DNA of 64,000 nucleotides, taken from positions 62,001 to 126,000 of the forward strand of contig CAXXNZ010000003.1 in assembly GCA_963676075.2 (NCBI GenBank). The letters are read 5' to 3'. The translations under genes were made by a program, and so were the position numbers. This document shows, piece by piece, positions 43,155 to 51,075 of this stretch (its first letter is position 1; every line of letters starts with the position of its first letter). The notes under the pieces were generated by a model. The model was given only the letters and a program-made list of their open reading frames with translations, made no database searches and had not been told where the DNA came from. This DNA comes from JAHJQZ01 sp963676075 (GTDB lineage: Bacteria > Pseudomonadota > Alphaproteobacteria > Rhizobiales > Devosiaceae).

Positions 43155-44066
43155 GTGCGGAGGCGCAGGACCAAGGTGGATGTCGTCGAGGGCTTTTCAA
43201 CCTATCAGGAGTACCAGACCTGGTACCGGATCACAGGGTCGCTCAATTCAACCAAGCTGCCGCTTGTCATTGCCCATGGCGGCCCGGGCTGTACCCATGA
43301 TTATGTCGACAGCTTCAAGGACATCGCCAAAACCGGTCGGCCGGTTATCCATTACGACCAGATCGGCAACGGCAAATCCACGCATCTGCGCAGCAAGGGC
43401 GCCGATTTCTGGACCGTCGACTTCTTCCTCGGCGAACTCGATGCGCTACTGGCCCATCTGGGCATCGCAAACCGCTATGCCTATCTGGGGCAGAGCTGGG
43501 GCGGCATGCTCGGCGCCGAACATGCCATACGCCAGCCCGCCGGCCTCAAGGCACTGGTGATCGCCAATTCGCCGGCCTCGATGCCGCTTTGGCTCGAAGG
43601 CGCCGCCGCGCTCAGGTCCAACCTGCCACAGCATGTGCAAGCCGAGCTGGCGCGGCACGAGAAGAACGGTACCATCGAGCACCCCGCCTACAAGCTGGCG
43701 ACCGAGGTCTTCTACGACCGGCATGTGTGTCGGCTAAAGCCGCGTCCGGACGAGGTGCAGCGCACGTTCGACGCCATCGACGAGGACCCGACCGTTTATC
43801 ACGCCATGAACGGACCGACGGAATTCCACGTCATCGGCACGCTGAAGACCTGGTCGGTGATCGATCGGCTCGACCGTATCACTGCCCCGACACTGGCCTT
43901 CCGGGGCGCGTTCGACGAAGCCACGACCGAATGCATGCAGCCGTTCTGGGACCTCATCCCCGATGTCGAGGCGCATGTGTTCCCCAATTCCAGCCATATG
44001 CCCCATGTCGAGGAAAAGGACGATTGCCTGGCGCTGGTCGAGCGCTTCGTGTCGAAATTCGATTGA
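43155..44066 (+). CDS. Proline-iminopeptidase-family alpha/beta hydrolase (S33)
   Basis: A 303-residue alpha/beta hydrolase. HGGPGCTHDY (residues about 41-50) forms the oxyanion loop of proline iminopeptidases, GQSWGG holds the nucleophile Ser (about 114), an Asp lies in FRGAFDEAT and the catalytic His is in PNSSHMPHVEE. S33 enzymes cleave N-terminal Pro or other residues from small peptides and amides. Start is a GTG at 43155, or a better-spaced GTG at 43176 (CGCAGGA upstream); no ATG fits. It directly follows the LuxR solo and candidate lux-box and precedes the ABC importer, as in XccR-pip and PipR-pipA loci. Confidence 0.87.
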   Translation: MRRRRTKVDVVEGFSTYQEYQTWYRITGSLNSTKLPLVIAHGGPGCTHDYVDSFKDIAKTGRPVIHYDQIGNGKSTHLRSKGADFWTVDFFLGELDALLAHLGIANRYAYLGQSWGGMLGAEHAIRQPAGLKALVIANSPASMPLWLEGAAALRSNLPQHVQAELARHEKNGTIEHPAYKLATEVFYDRHVCRLKPRPDEVQRTFDAIDEDPTVYHAMNGPTEFHVIGTLKTWSVIDRLDRITAPTLAFRGAFDEATTECMQPFWDLIPDVEAHVFPNSSHMPHVEEKDDCLALVERFVSKFD

Positions 44067-44114
44067 TCCGCCACCTGTTTGATGACTGACAGCGCATAGG
44101 ACGCAAAGGACAAA

Positions 44115-45053
44115 TTGGGACGTTATCGCTTCATATTATTCCGTCCGCTCCAGCTTTTGCCGGTGCTGTTCGGCATATCGGTCATCACCTTCATCCTCGT
44201 CCGGCTGATCCCGGGCGATCCGGCGCGTGTGCTTCTCGGAACGCGCTCGACGCCGACCGCCATCGCCAGGATCAGGGCCCAATACGGCCTCGATGAACCG
44301 CTGGTGGTCCAGTACTTCTATTTCATCAACAACCTGTTCCACGGCGAGATGGGGCGCTCGACCCTGTATAAGGTCGATGTGCTGAAGCTGATCGCCACGC
44401 GCATCGAGCCGACCTTGCTGCTGGTGTTCGTCTCGGTGGTATTGTCGCTTGTCATCTGCGTTCCGCTGGCGGCGCTCTCCGCCAGGCGCCAGGGCAAATT
44501 CTCCGATCACGCGGTCCGCATCTTCTCGACGGCCGGGCTCGGGTTTCCGCAGTTCTGGCTCGGCGTCATGCTGATCATCCTGTTCTCGGTTCAGCTCGGT
44601 TGGTTGCCGGTGTCGGGCTATGGCACGACCTTCGGGGAGAAAGTCACCCATCTCATCCTGCCGGCCCTGACCGTTGCCCTGTCGCTGTCGGCAGTGATTA
44701 CCCGTAGCCTCAGGGCCGGGATGATCGCCGGCCTCAGTTCCGACGTAGCGACGGCGGCACGTGCAAGGGGCATGTCCGAGGACGTGGTATTCTGGCGGCA
44801 CGTGGTTCCCAACGCCCTGGTGCCGACGATCAATCTGCTGGCGATCAATATCGGCTGGCTGATCGGTGGCACGGTGGTGGTCGAGAGCGTGTTCGCGCTG
44901 CCCGGCATGGGGCAATTGCTGGTCAGGGGTATTTTCACGCGCGACTACATGGTCGTGCAGGGCGTCGCCATGGTCTTTGCCGTGGCAACGCTGCTGATCA
45001 ATTTCGTTGCCGACATCTTGACCGTCGCTCTCGATCCGCGGGTCAAGCTGTGA
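44115..45053 (+). CDS. Peptide/nickel-type ABC importer permease (DppB-like)
   Basis: A 312-residue membrane protein with the DppB architecture: N-terminal helix, a long periplasmic segment, and five more helices. The signature ITFILVRLIPGDPARVLLG is near the N-terminus, and the EAA loop region lies around ATAARARGMSEDVVFWRHVVPNAL. The start is a TTG at 44115 with AAAGGA at 44105-44110. It is coupled to the next gene by a GTGA overlap at 45050. With the DppC-like partner it forms the channel for a peptide- or amide-like substrate. Confidence 0.92.
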   Translation: MGRYRFILFRPLQLLPVLFGISVITFILVRLIPGDPARVLLGTRSTPTAIARIRAQYGLDEPLVVQYFYFINNLFHGEMGRSTLYKVDVLKLIATRIEPTLLLVFVSVVLSLVICVPLAALSARRQGKFSDHAVRIFSTAGLGFPQFWLGVMLIILFSVQLGWLPVSGYGTTFGEKVTHLILPALTVALSLSAVITRSLRAGMIAGLSSDVATAARARGMSEDVVFWRHVVPNALVPTINLLAINIGWLIGGTVVVESVFALPGMGQLLVRGIFTRDYMVVQGVAMVFAVATLLINFVADILTVALDPRVKL

Positions 45054-45904
45054 CAGAGCGCATCAGACCTTTCCGCTTCACCCCGAACTGGCGCGCCCTC
45101 CTCGGCGAGGATAGAGCGCTGATCATCGGCGCCGCCATCATGATCGGCTTTGTCCTCGTCGCGGTGCTGGCGCCGCTTGTCGCGCCCTTCGATCCAATCA
45201 TGCAGGATGCGCAGGCCCGGCTGCAGCCGCCATCGTTCATCCATCCGTTCGGCACCGACAACTTCGGCCGCGATGTGCTCTCCCGCGTCATCTGGGGGGC
45301 GCGCATCGATCTGCAGATCGCCATTGTCGGCGTGATCTTCCCGTTCCTGATCGGAACCCTGTTGGGGTCAATCGCCGGCTTTGTCGGCGGTATCGTCGAT
45401 GTCATCATCATGCGCATCATCGACATGGTGCTGGCCTTTCCGTTCCTGGTGCTGATGCTGTCGATCATCACCATCCTCGGTCCGGGCCTCATGAGCTTCT
45501 ATATCGCCATGGCGGTGGTCGGCTGGGTGAGTTACGCCCGCCTGATCCGGGCCCAGATCCTGGTGCTCAAAACCCTCGATTTCGCCGTGGCGGCGCGGAG
45601 TCTCGGCTATTCCGGCCCGCGCATCATGTTGCGCCACCTTTTGCCCAATGCGTTGGCGGGGTCGATCGTTTTCGCCATGTCCGACGTGGTGCTGGTGCTG
45701 CTCAACGGCGCCGCCATTTCCTATCTCGGCCTCGGGGTGCAGCCGCCGATCGCCGAGTGGGGCATTATGGTGGCCGAGGGCCAGAGCTTCATCACCAAGG
45801 CGTGGTGGATCACCTTCTTCCCCGGGTTCTCGATCGTCTGTCTCGCCTTCGGCTTCTCGCTGCTCGGCGACGCATTGAGCGACAAATGGGGGGACGTCGA
45901 ATGA
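45050..45904 (+). CDS. Peptide/nickel-type ABC importer permease (DppC-like)
   Basis: A 284-residue six-helix permease of the DppC type. The N-terminal OppC_N segment with the first helix (IIGAAIMIGFVLVAVLAPL) is followed by HPFGTDNFGRDVLSRVIWG, a DppC hallmark, and the EAA region AARSLGYSGPRIMLRHLLPN. The start is a GTG at 45050 overlapping the dppB-like stop; the stop overlaps the ATPase start (ATGA at 45901). The chain of overlaps indicates one transcript for the whole importer. Confidence 0.93.
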   Translation: MTERIRPFRFTPNWRALLGEDRALIIGAAIMIGFVLVAVLAPLVAPFDPIMQDAQARLQPPSFIHPFGTDNFGRDVLSRVIWGARIDLQIAIVGVIFPFLIGTLLGSIAGFVGGIVDVIIMRIIDMVLAFPFLVLMLSIITILGPGLMSFYIAMAVVGWVSYARLIRAQILVLKTLDFAVAARSLGYSGPRIMLRHLLPNALAGSIVFAMSDVVLVLLNGAAISYLGLGVQPPIAEWGIMVAEGQSFITKAWWITFFPGFSIVCLAFGFSLLGDALSDKWGDVE

Positions 45905-47565
45905 CCGACCTCTTGAGTGTGCGCAACCTGAACGTTGTCCATGACGACGGTCATCAGACCCGCCCGTTGCTCGAAGACATCACCCTCGATCTGGCGCAGT
46001 CCGAGATTCTCGGCCTTGTGGGCGAGAGCGGATCGGGCAAGAGCCTTTTGTGCCGGACCATCATCGGGCTGATGCCGTCGCCGAGCCTCAAGGTGGTGGG
46101 GGGAGATGTCCGGCTCGACGGGACGCCAATTCTTGGCTTGCCGGAACGCGAGCTGGTGGCGATCCGCGGCCGCAAGATCGGCATGATCTTCCAGAACCCG
46201 ACCAGCCATCTCGATCCGGTTATGCGCATCGGCGACCAGATCTGCGAAGGCATCCTCAAGCACCAGTCCTGTACGCGGGCAGAGGCGCGCGCCCGGGCTG
46301 TCGATCTTCTCGACCAGGTCGGTTTTCCCGATCCGCTGCGCGGCCTCAACGGCTATGCCCATGAATTCTCCGGCGGCATGCGCCAGCGGGCGATGATTGC
46401 CATTGCGCTGGCCTGCGAACCGGAAATCCTCATCGCCGACGAACCGACGACGGCGCTCGACGTGACGGTGCAGGCGCAGATCCTCAAGCTGCTGGTCGAG
46501 TTGAGGGCCAAACGCGGGTTGTCGATCATCCTGATCACCCATGATCTTGGCGTGGTGGCCCAGACCTGCGACCGCATCGCCGTCATGCAGGCCGGGCGCA
46601 TCGTCGAGACTGGCGAAAAGCGGGCATTGCTGGCTGCACCCAAGCACGAATACACGCGCAAGCTGATGGCGTCGCATCCATCGTTGGATGGACCTGCTGC
46701 CGGCGCCGGCGAGGTGGAGGAGCCCATCGATACAAGGCCGAGGCCAGTGTTCGAGATCGACGATCTCGACGTGGTCTATGGGACGCGCTCGGGTTTGTTC
46801 AAAAAGGCCACGCCATTCAAAGCGGTCGATAATGTCAGCCTCAGGATCTGGCCCGGCGAGAGTGTCGGCATTGTAGGAGAAAGCGGCTCGGGCAAGAGCA
46901 CGATGGCGCGCGCCATCATGGGTTTGACGCCGATCTCGGCGGGACATGTCACCTATGACGGCTCCGTGCTCACCCTTGACACTGCGGCCACGCTCGAACG
47001 CATTCGCCACGAGGTGGCGATGGTGTTTCAGGACCCCTATAACGCCCTCAATCCAAGGCTGGACGTGGAATCGACGCTTCGGGAGGTTCTCAAGACCCAG
47101 GGCGAAACCCCGGTGGCTGAGATTCCGGCGCGGATCGTCGAATTGCTTGAGCTTGTCGGACTCGATGCAAGCTTTCTCAAACGCAAGCCCAAGAGCCTGT
47201 CCGGCGGCCAGTGCCAGCGCGTCGGTATCGCGCGGGCGCTGGCGGTCAATCCAAAGGTGATCATTGCCGACGAATGTGTTGCGGCGCTCGACGTCACCAT
47301 CCAGGCCCAGATCATCGACCTGTTCAGGGAACTGGCCGACAGCATCGGCCTGACAATCATCTTCATCGCCCACGATCTGGCGATCGTTCGCCAGCTGTGC
47401 GAGCGCATCGTCGTCATGCACGACGGCAGAATCGTCGAGACGGGCCGGACGGCGGAGGTCTTCGAGGCCCCAGCCGAGGCCTATACCGCCGACCTTTTGT
47501 CGGCGATCCCCAACATCGACCCCGACAAGCCCCTTGCGGGCGGAGCAACGACTCCGCTCGCGTGA
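45901..47565 (+). CDS. Fused dual ATP-binding subunit of peptide-type ABC importer (DppDF-like)
   Basis: A 554-residue protein with two complete nucleotide-binding domains, equivalent to DppD and DppF in one chain. Domain 1: Walker A GESGSGKSLL, signature FSGGMRQRAMIAIAL, Walker B ILIADEPTTALDVT. Domain 2 (from about residue 285): Walker A GESGSGKSTM, signature LSGGQCQRVGIARAL, Walker B VIIADECVAALDVT. In the second Walker B the Pro after Glu is Cys, a tolerated variation. Each domain ends with the oligopeptide-transporter C-terminal extension. The start is ATG 45901. Confidence 0.93.
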   Translation: MTDLLSVRNLNVVHDDGHQTRPLLEDITLDLAQSEILGLVGESGSGKSLLCRTIIGLMPSPSLKVVGGDVRLDGTPILGLPERELVAIRGRKIGMIFQNPTSHLDPVMRIGDQICEGILKHQSCTRAEARARAVDLLDQVGFPDPLRGLNGYAHEFSGGMRQRAMIAIALACEPEILIADEPTTALDVTVQAQILKLLVELRAKRGLSIILITHDLGVVAQTCDRIAVMQAGRIVETGEKRALLAAPKHEYTRKLMASHPSLDGPAAGAGEVEEPIDTRPRPVFEIDDLDVVYGTRSGLFKKATPFKAVDNVSLRIWPGESVGIVGESGSGKSTMARAIMGLTPISAGHVTYDGSVLTLDTAATLERIRHEVAMVFQDPYNALNPRLDVESTLREVLKTQGETPVAEIPARIVELLELVGLDASFLKRKPKSLSGGQCQRVGIARALAVNPKVIIADECVAALDVTIQAQIIDLFRELADSIGLTIIFIAHDLAIVRQLCERIVVMHDGRIVETGRTAEVFEAPAEAYTADLLSAIPNIDPDKPLAGGATTPLA

Positions 47566-47594
47566 ATCTGGAACACAACAACTGGAGCGAAGAC

Positions 47595-49112
47595 ATGTTG
47601 AAGAGTATTACGCGCATCGGGCTCGTTGCCCTCGCCTTGTCGACAGGGCTGGTCTCGGTGGCCGAAGCCGCTGGTGTTCTCAGCATCGGACGGCGCGAGG
47701 ATTCGAGCACGTTCGATCCCATCAATACGGCCCAGAACATCGATTTCTGGGTGTTCATGAACGTCTATGACGTGCTTGTCCGCGTCGACAAATCCGGCAC
47801 CGAGCTTGTGCCCGGTCTCGCCGAAAGCTGGGAAATTTCGGACGACGGCCTGACCTATACGTTCCACATGCGCGACGCCATGTTCTCCGACGGTTCGCCG
47901 ATCACCGCCGAGGATGCCAAATTCTCGCTTGAGCGCATTCGCGACGACGAGCTGTCGCTATGGTCCGACAGCTATCAGATCATCGCCGACATGCAGACGC
48001 CGGACGACAAGACCTTGGTCATCACGCTGTCCGAGCAGTCGGCGCCGTTCCTGTCGACACTGGCCATGCCGGGAACCTCGGTCATTTCGAAAGCCGGCCT
48101 CGAAGCCATGGGCGAAGAGGCCTATGCCGAAAATCCGGTCGCCTCGGGTGCGTTCACCGTCAAGCAGTGGCTGCGCGGCGATCGCGTCATCCTCGAAAAG
48201 AATCCGAATTTCTGGCAGGCCGACAATGTGAGCCTCGACGGTGTCGAATGGATCTCCATTCCTGATGACAACACCCGTGTGCTGTCGGTGCAGGCCGGCG
48301 AACTCGACGCCGCCATCTATGTGCCGTTCTCCCGAGTCGAGGAATTACAGGCCGATCCCAACCTGACCGTTCACATCGAGCCCTCGACCCGTGAGGACCA
48401 TCTGCTGATCAACCACGAACATGCGCCGCTCGACAATGTGCATGTGCGTGCGGCGATCGATTATGCAATCGACAAGCAGGCCATTGTCGATGCGGTGACC
48501 TTCGGTCAGGGCACGGTGGCCAATTCCTACGTTCCGGCCGGTGCGCTCTACCACAGCGATGAAAACGGCGCCCGTCCGTTCGATCTCGACAAGTCCAAGG
48601 AAGAACTGGCCGAAGCCGGCGTCGAGAACGTGTCGCTCGACTATCTGGTCAGCGCCGGCAACGAGGTCGAAGAGCAGACCGCCGTGCTCATCCAGCAGCA
48701 GCTTGCCGCCATCGGCATCACCGTCAACCTGATCAAGATGGATGCCAGCCAGACCTGGGACATGCTGGTCGACGGCGATTACGACCTGTCGATGAACTAC
48801 TGGACCAATGACATCCTTGATCCGGACCAGAAAACCACTTTCGTCGTGGGTCATGACGTCAACATGAATTACATGACCCGCTACCAGAATGAGAAGGTCA
48901 AGCAGCTGGTCGCCGATGCGCGCCTCGAACTCGATCCCGAAAAGCGCAAGGCGCTGTACTTCGAGATCCAGAAGCTGGCCAAGGCCGATGCGCACTGGAT
49001 CGACCTGTTCTACAGCCCGTTCATCAACGTCTCGGGCAAGGGCATCGAGAACTTCGATCAGAACCCGCTCGGTCGCTTCTTCCTCGAGGATACGGTCAAG
49101 ACTGAGCAGTGA
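47595..49112 (+). CDS. Extracellular solute-binding protein, family 5 (peptide/amide type)
   Basis: A 505-residue exported SBP_bac_5 protein. Residues 1-25 form a signal peptide (ALSTGLVSVAEAAG region); there is no lipobox Cys. The mature part opens with LSIGRREDSSTFDPI and has the family's LAESWEISDDGLTYTFHMRD and EDHLLINHEHAPLDN segments. Family members bind di- and oligopeptides, nickel complexes or small amides; in the PipR system of Pseudomonas GM79 the matching protein binds an ethanolamine derivative. GGAG at 47584-47587 precedes ATG 47595. It is the last gene of the importer operon, before a strong terminator. Confidence 0.92.
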   Translation: MLKSITRIGLVALALSTGLVSVAEAAGVLSIGRREDSSTFDPINTAQNIDFWVFMNVYDVLVRVDKSGTELVPGLAESWEISDDGLTYTFHMRDAMFSDGSPITAEDAKFSLERIRDDELSLWSDSYQIIADMQTPDDKTLVITLSEQSAPFLSTLAMPGTSVISKAGLEAMGEEAYAENPVASGAFTVKQWLRGDRVILEKNPNFWQADNVSLDGVEWISIPDDNTRVLSVQAGELDAAIYVPFSRVEELQADPNLTVHIEPSTREDHLLINHEHAPLDNVHVRAAIDYAIDKQAIVDAVTFGQGTVANSYVPAGALYHSDENGARPFDLDKSKEELAEAGVENVSLDYLVSAGNEVEEQTAVLIQQQLAAIGITVNLIKMDASQTWDMLVDGDYDLSMNYWTNDILDPDQKTTFVVGHDVNMNYMTRYQNEKVKQLVADARLELDPEKRKALYFEIQKLAKADAHWIDLFYSPFINVSGKGIENFDQNPLGRFFLEDTVKTEQ

Positions 49113-49140
49113 GCCTCGCAAATCAAATCACAGCGAAAGA

Positions 49141-49166
49141 AAAGGGCGCCGTGAGGCGCCCTTTTT
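49141..49166 (+). terminator. Intrinsic terminator of peptide importer operon
   Basis: AAAGGGCGCC-GTGA-GGCGCCC forms a stem with a four-base loop followed by TTTTT. It lies 28 bases after the binding-protein stop. Confidence 0.92.
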
Positions 49167-49224
49167 GCGATTCGATCCGGGAAGGGATGTGCGATCTAGC
49201 GGCGGAAACCGTGTGCGACCGCGA

Positions 49225-50778
49225 TTATTCGGCTTTCTGATAGGAGAGCCGCCGCGCCAGCCAGCAGCCAAGCGTCAGGCCGGCGATTTTGCCGTCCTCT
49301 CCGCGCGTGGCGACAAGCGTCCAGTCGCCCGGGGCCGGGGCATCCATGGACCGTCGCGTCGCCAGAACCCAGACATCGGGTCCGACGGGATGCACCCGCT
49401 CCATGATGCCTTTGCCGAGCGCGCCTTCGAAACCGGCGCAAAGACCGCCATCGCGGGCTTCGATGATCAGTTCGCTATCGAATTCCTCTGCGTGATAGCG
49501 TCCGGCCAGTTGGTCTCCCGGCGTGATCGGCCCGGTCGGCAGAGGCTTGAGCGTTGACGTCAGGTTCTCGCCGGCGCGGGCCATGACCAGCATTTCTCCA
49601 TCGCGCGACAAGGACAGACCGCCTCCTTTCAGCGTCCCGTCTGGTGCCGCGGCGACCGCTTCAGCCGAGGTTGCATAGCGCAAGGTGCCGCCCGTCGGCG
49701 TGGTGTCGAGCCGTGTCATAAGGCCTGTTTCGGGGCACATCCATTGTCCGTCCCAACCCGTTGCGACGGGCTGCGGCTGCGGCGTTTGAATGCCGAGTAC
49801 CGCCTTGAACAAAGAGGCGGCAGCCGCCGATGTGTCGGCCTCGTGATTGAAGATTACGACGACGGACAAGCGTTCGGATGCTGCATGCATGCGCTGGGCG
49901 CGGAAACCACGCAAGGCGCCGGCATGTCCGGTCAGCTTGATTCCGCCGATCTCGAAATGTGCAAGGCCGTTGCCATACGCGGCCGGACTGCCGTCCCTGA
50001 AGTGCGGCGGGGCGGATAGCTTGCGATAGGTGCCCTGAGGATCGTCGCGTGTTGCGTCGATCCAGCATTCATAGGCCAGCATGTCATCGAGCGAGGCCGA
50101 AATGCCGGCATCTCCGAACCAGTAGATGCCGTTCTGGCTCGGGAAGAACCCGGTCAAGTCATTGCCCTCGTAGCCGGTGACATCGTCGGCGGGGGTACGG
50201 GTGTCGGCGGTTAGCCTGGCGGTTGTCATGCCGGCCGGTCCCCAGATGATCTCCTTATAAAGATCTTCGAGATTGCGCCCGGTTTCGCGTTCGATCAGTT
50301 CGCCGAGCAGCCGGAAATTGCCATTCGAATAGGAATAGCTGGTTCCCGGTGCGAAATGCCCGGTCCGCATCGCATTAAACAGCTTGAAAGCATCCTCGCG
50401 CGCGAAGTGCTGCTCGGCTCTGGCGCCCAGAAGAATGGTCAAGGCCCAGTAATCGCGCAAGCCCGATTGGTTGGCGGCCAATTCGGCAATGCTCGGAAGT
50501 GGTCCCTCGAAGTTCGGCAGCAGTTCGGCAAGCCGACGTTCAAGCGGGGCGAAATCGCTGAACCTGTCGAGGAGAACGCCGCAGGTGAACTGTTTGGAGA
50601 TCGAACAGATCGGCAAAAGCGTACCGCTGGTCATCGGTTCGTGCCGCGCCAGATCCTTGTAGCCCCAGGCCCGCCGCTCGATGACGACGCCATCCTTTAC
50701 GACGCCCGCCACACCTCCGGGGCCACGAAAACGATCGGGAAGCTGTTCGAGTGCGGAGGTCAGATCGATGCGGGTCAT
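49225..50778 (-). CDS. D-aminopeptidase-like serine hydrolase (S12, DAP family)
   Basis: A 517-residue cytoplasmic-looking penicillin-recognising enzyme. Ser59-x-x-Lys62 (CSISKQ), Tyr150-Ser-Asn152 (YSN) and the HAGALRGFR block match, with a constant shift of three, the active site of Ochrobactrum anthropi D-aminopeptidase (520 residues, Ser62/Lys65/Tyr153). The C-terminal 190 residues form two beta-barrel domains that restrict the pocket in DAP. It would release N-terminal D-residues, especially D-Ala, from peptides and amides. No signal peptide is visible. I use the ATG at 50778; the frame continues to 50838. It converges on the importer operon; a link to imported peptides is plausible. Confidence 0.85.
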   Translation of the reverse strand: MTRIDLTSALEQLPDRFRGPGGVAGVVKDGVVIERRAWGYKDLARHEPMTSGTLLPICSISKQFTCGVLLDRFSDFAPLERRLAELLPNFEGPLPSIAELAANQSGLRDYWALTILLGARAEQHFAREDAFKLFNAMRTGHFAPGTSYSYSNGNFRLLGELIERETGRNLEDLYKEIIWGPAGMTTARLTADTRTPADDVTGYEGNDLTGFFPSQNGIYWFGDAGISASLDDMLAYECWIDATRDDPQGTYRKLSAPPHFRDGSPAAYGNGLAHFEIGGIKLTGHAGALRGFRAQRMHAASERLSVVVIFNHEADTSAAAASLFKAVLGIQTPQPQPVATGWDGQWMCPETGLMTRLDTTPTGGTLRYATSAEAVAAAPDGTLKGGGLSLSRDGEMLVMARAGENLTSTLKPLPTGPITPGDQLAGRYHAEEFDSELIIEARDGGLCAGFEGALGKGIMERVHPVGPDVWVLATRRSMDAPAPGDWTLVATRGEDGKIAGLTLGCWLARRLSYQKAE

Positions 50779-51075
50779 GATTGCCTGGTCAGATGGACGC
50801 CATATCCGTTTGCCACCCGGATTGGGGTCGGTTGCCAAAGGAGTGTGTCGTCATGCGCTGATGTTGACCGGCACCGCGATTAGGCGCCGAGGACGACGGT
50901 GTTTCTCACTTGGCAATCCTATGGAGTTCCTGCCATCGCGTGAAGTGGTTTCCCCGCAAGATCAGAAGCTTGACCACGCTTTCCCCCGTTTCCGAAAAAC
51001 GGACGACGGCGTGGTTGCCCGACGCACTCATCGGATCGGGCGCAGCAGGAAGTCCAGGTGGCGAAGGCGCCAGAC

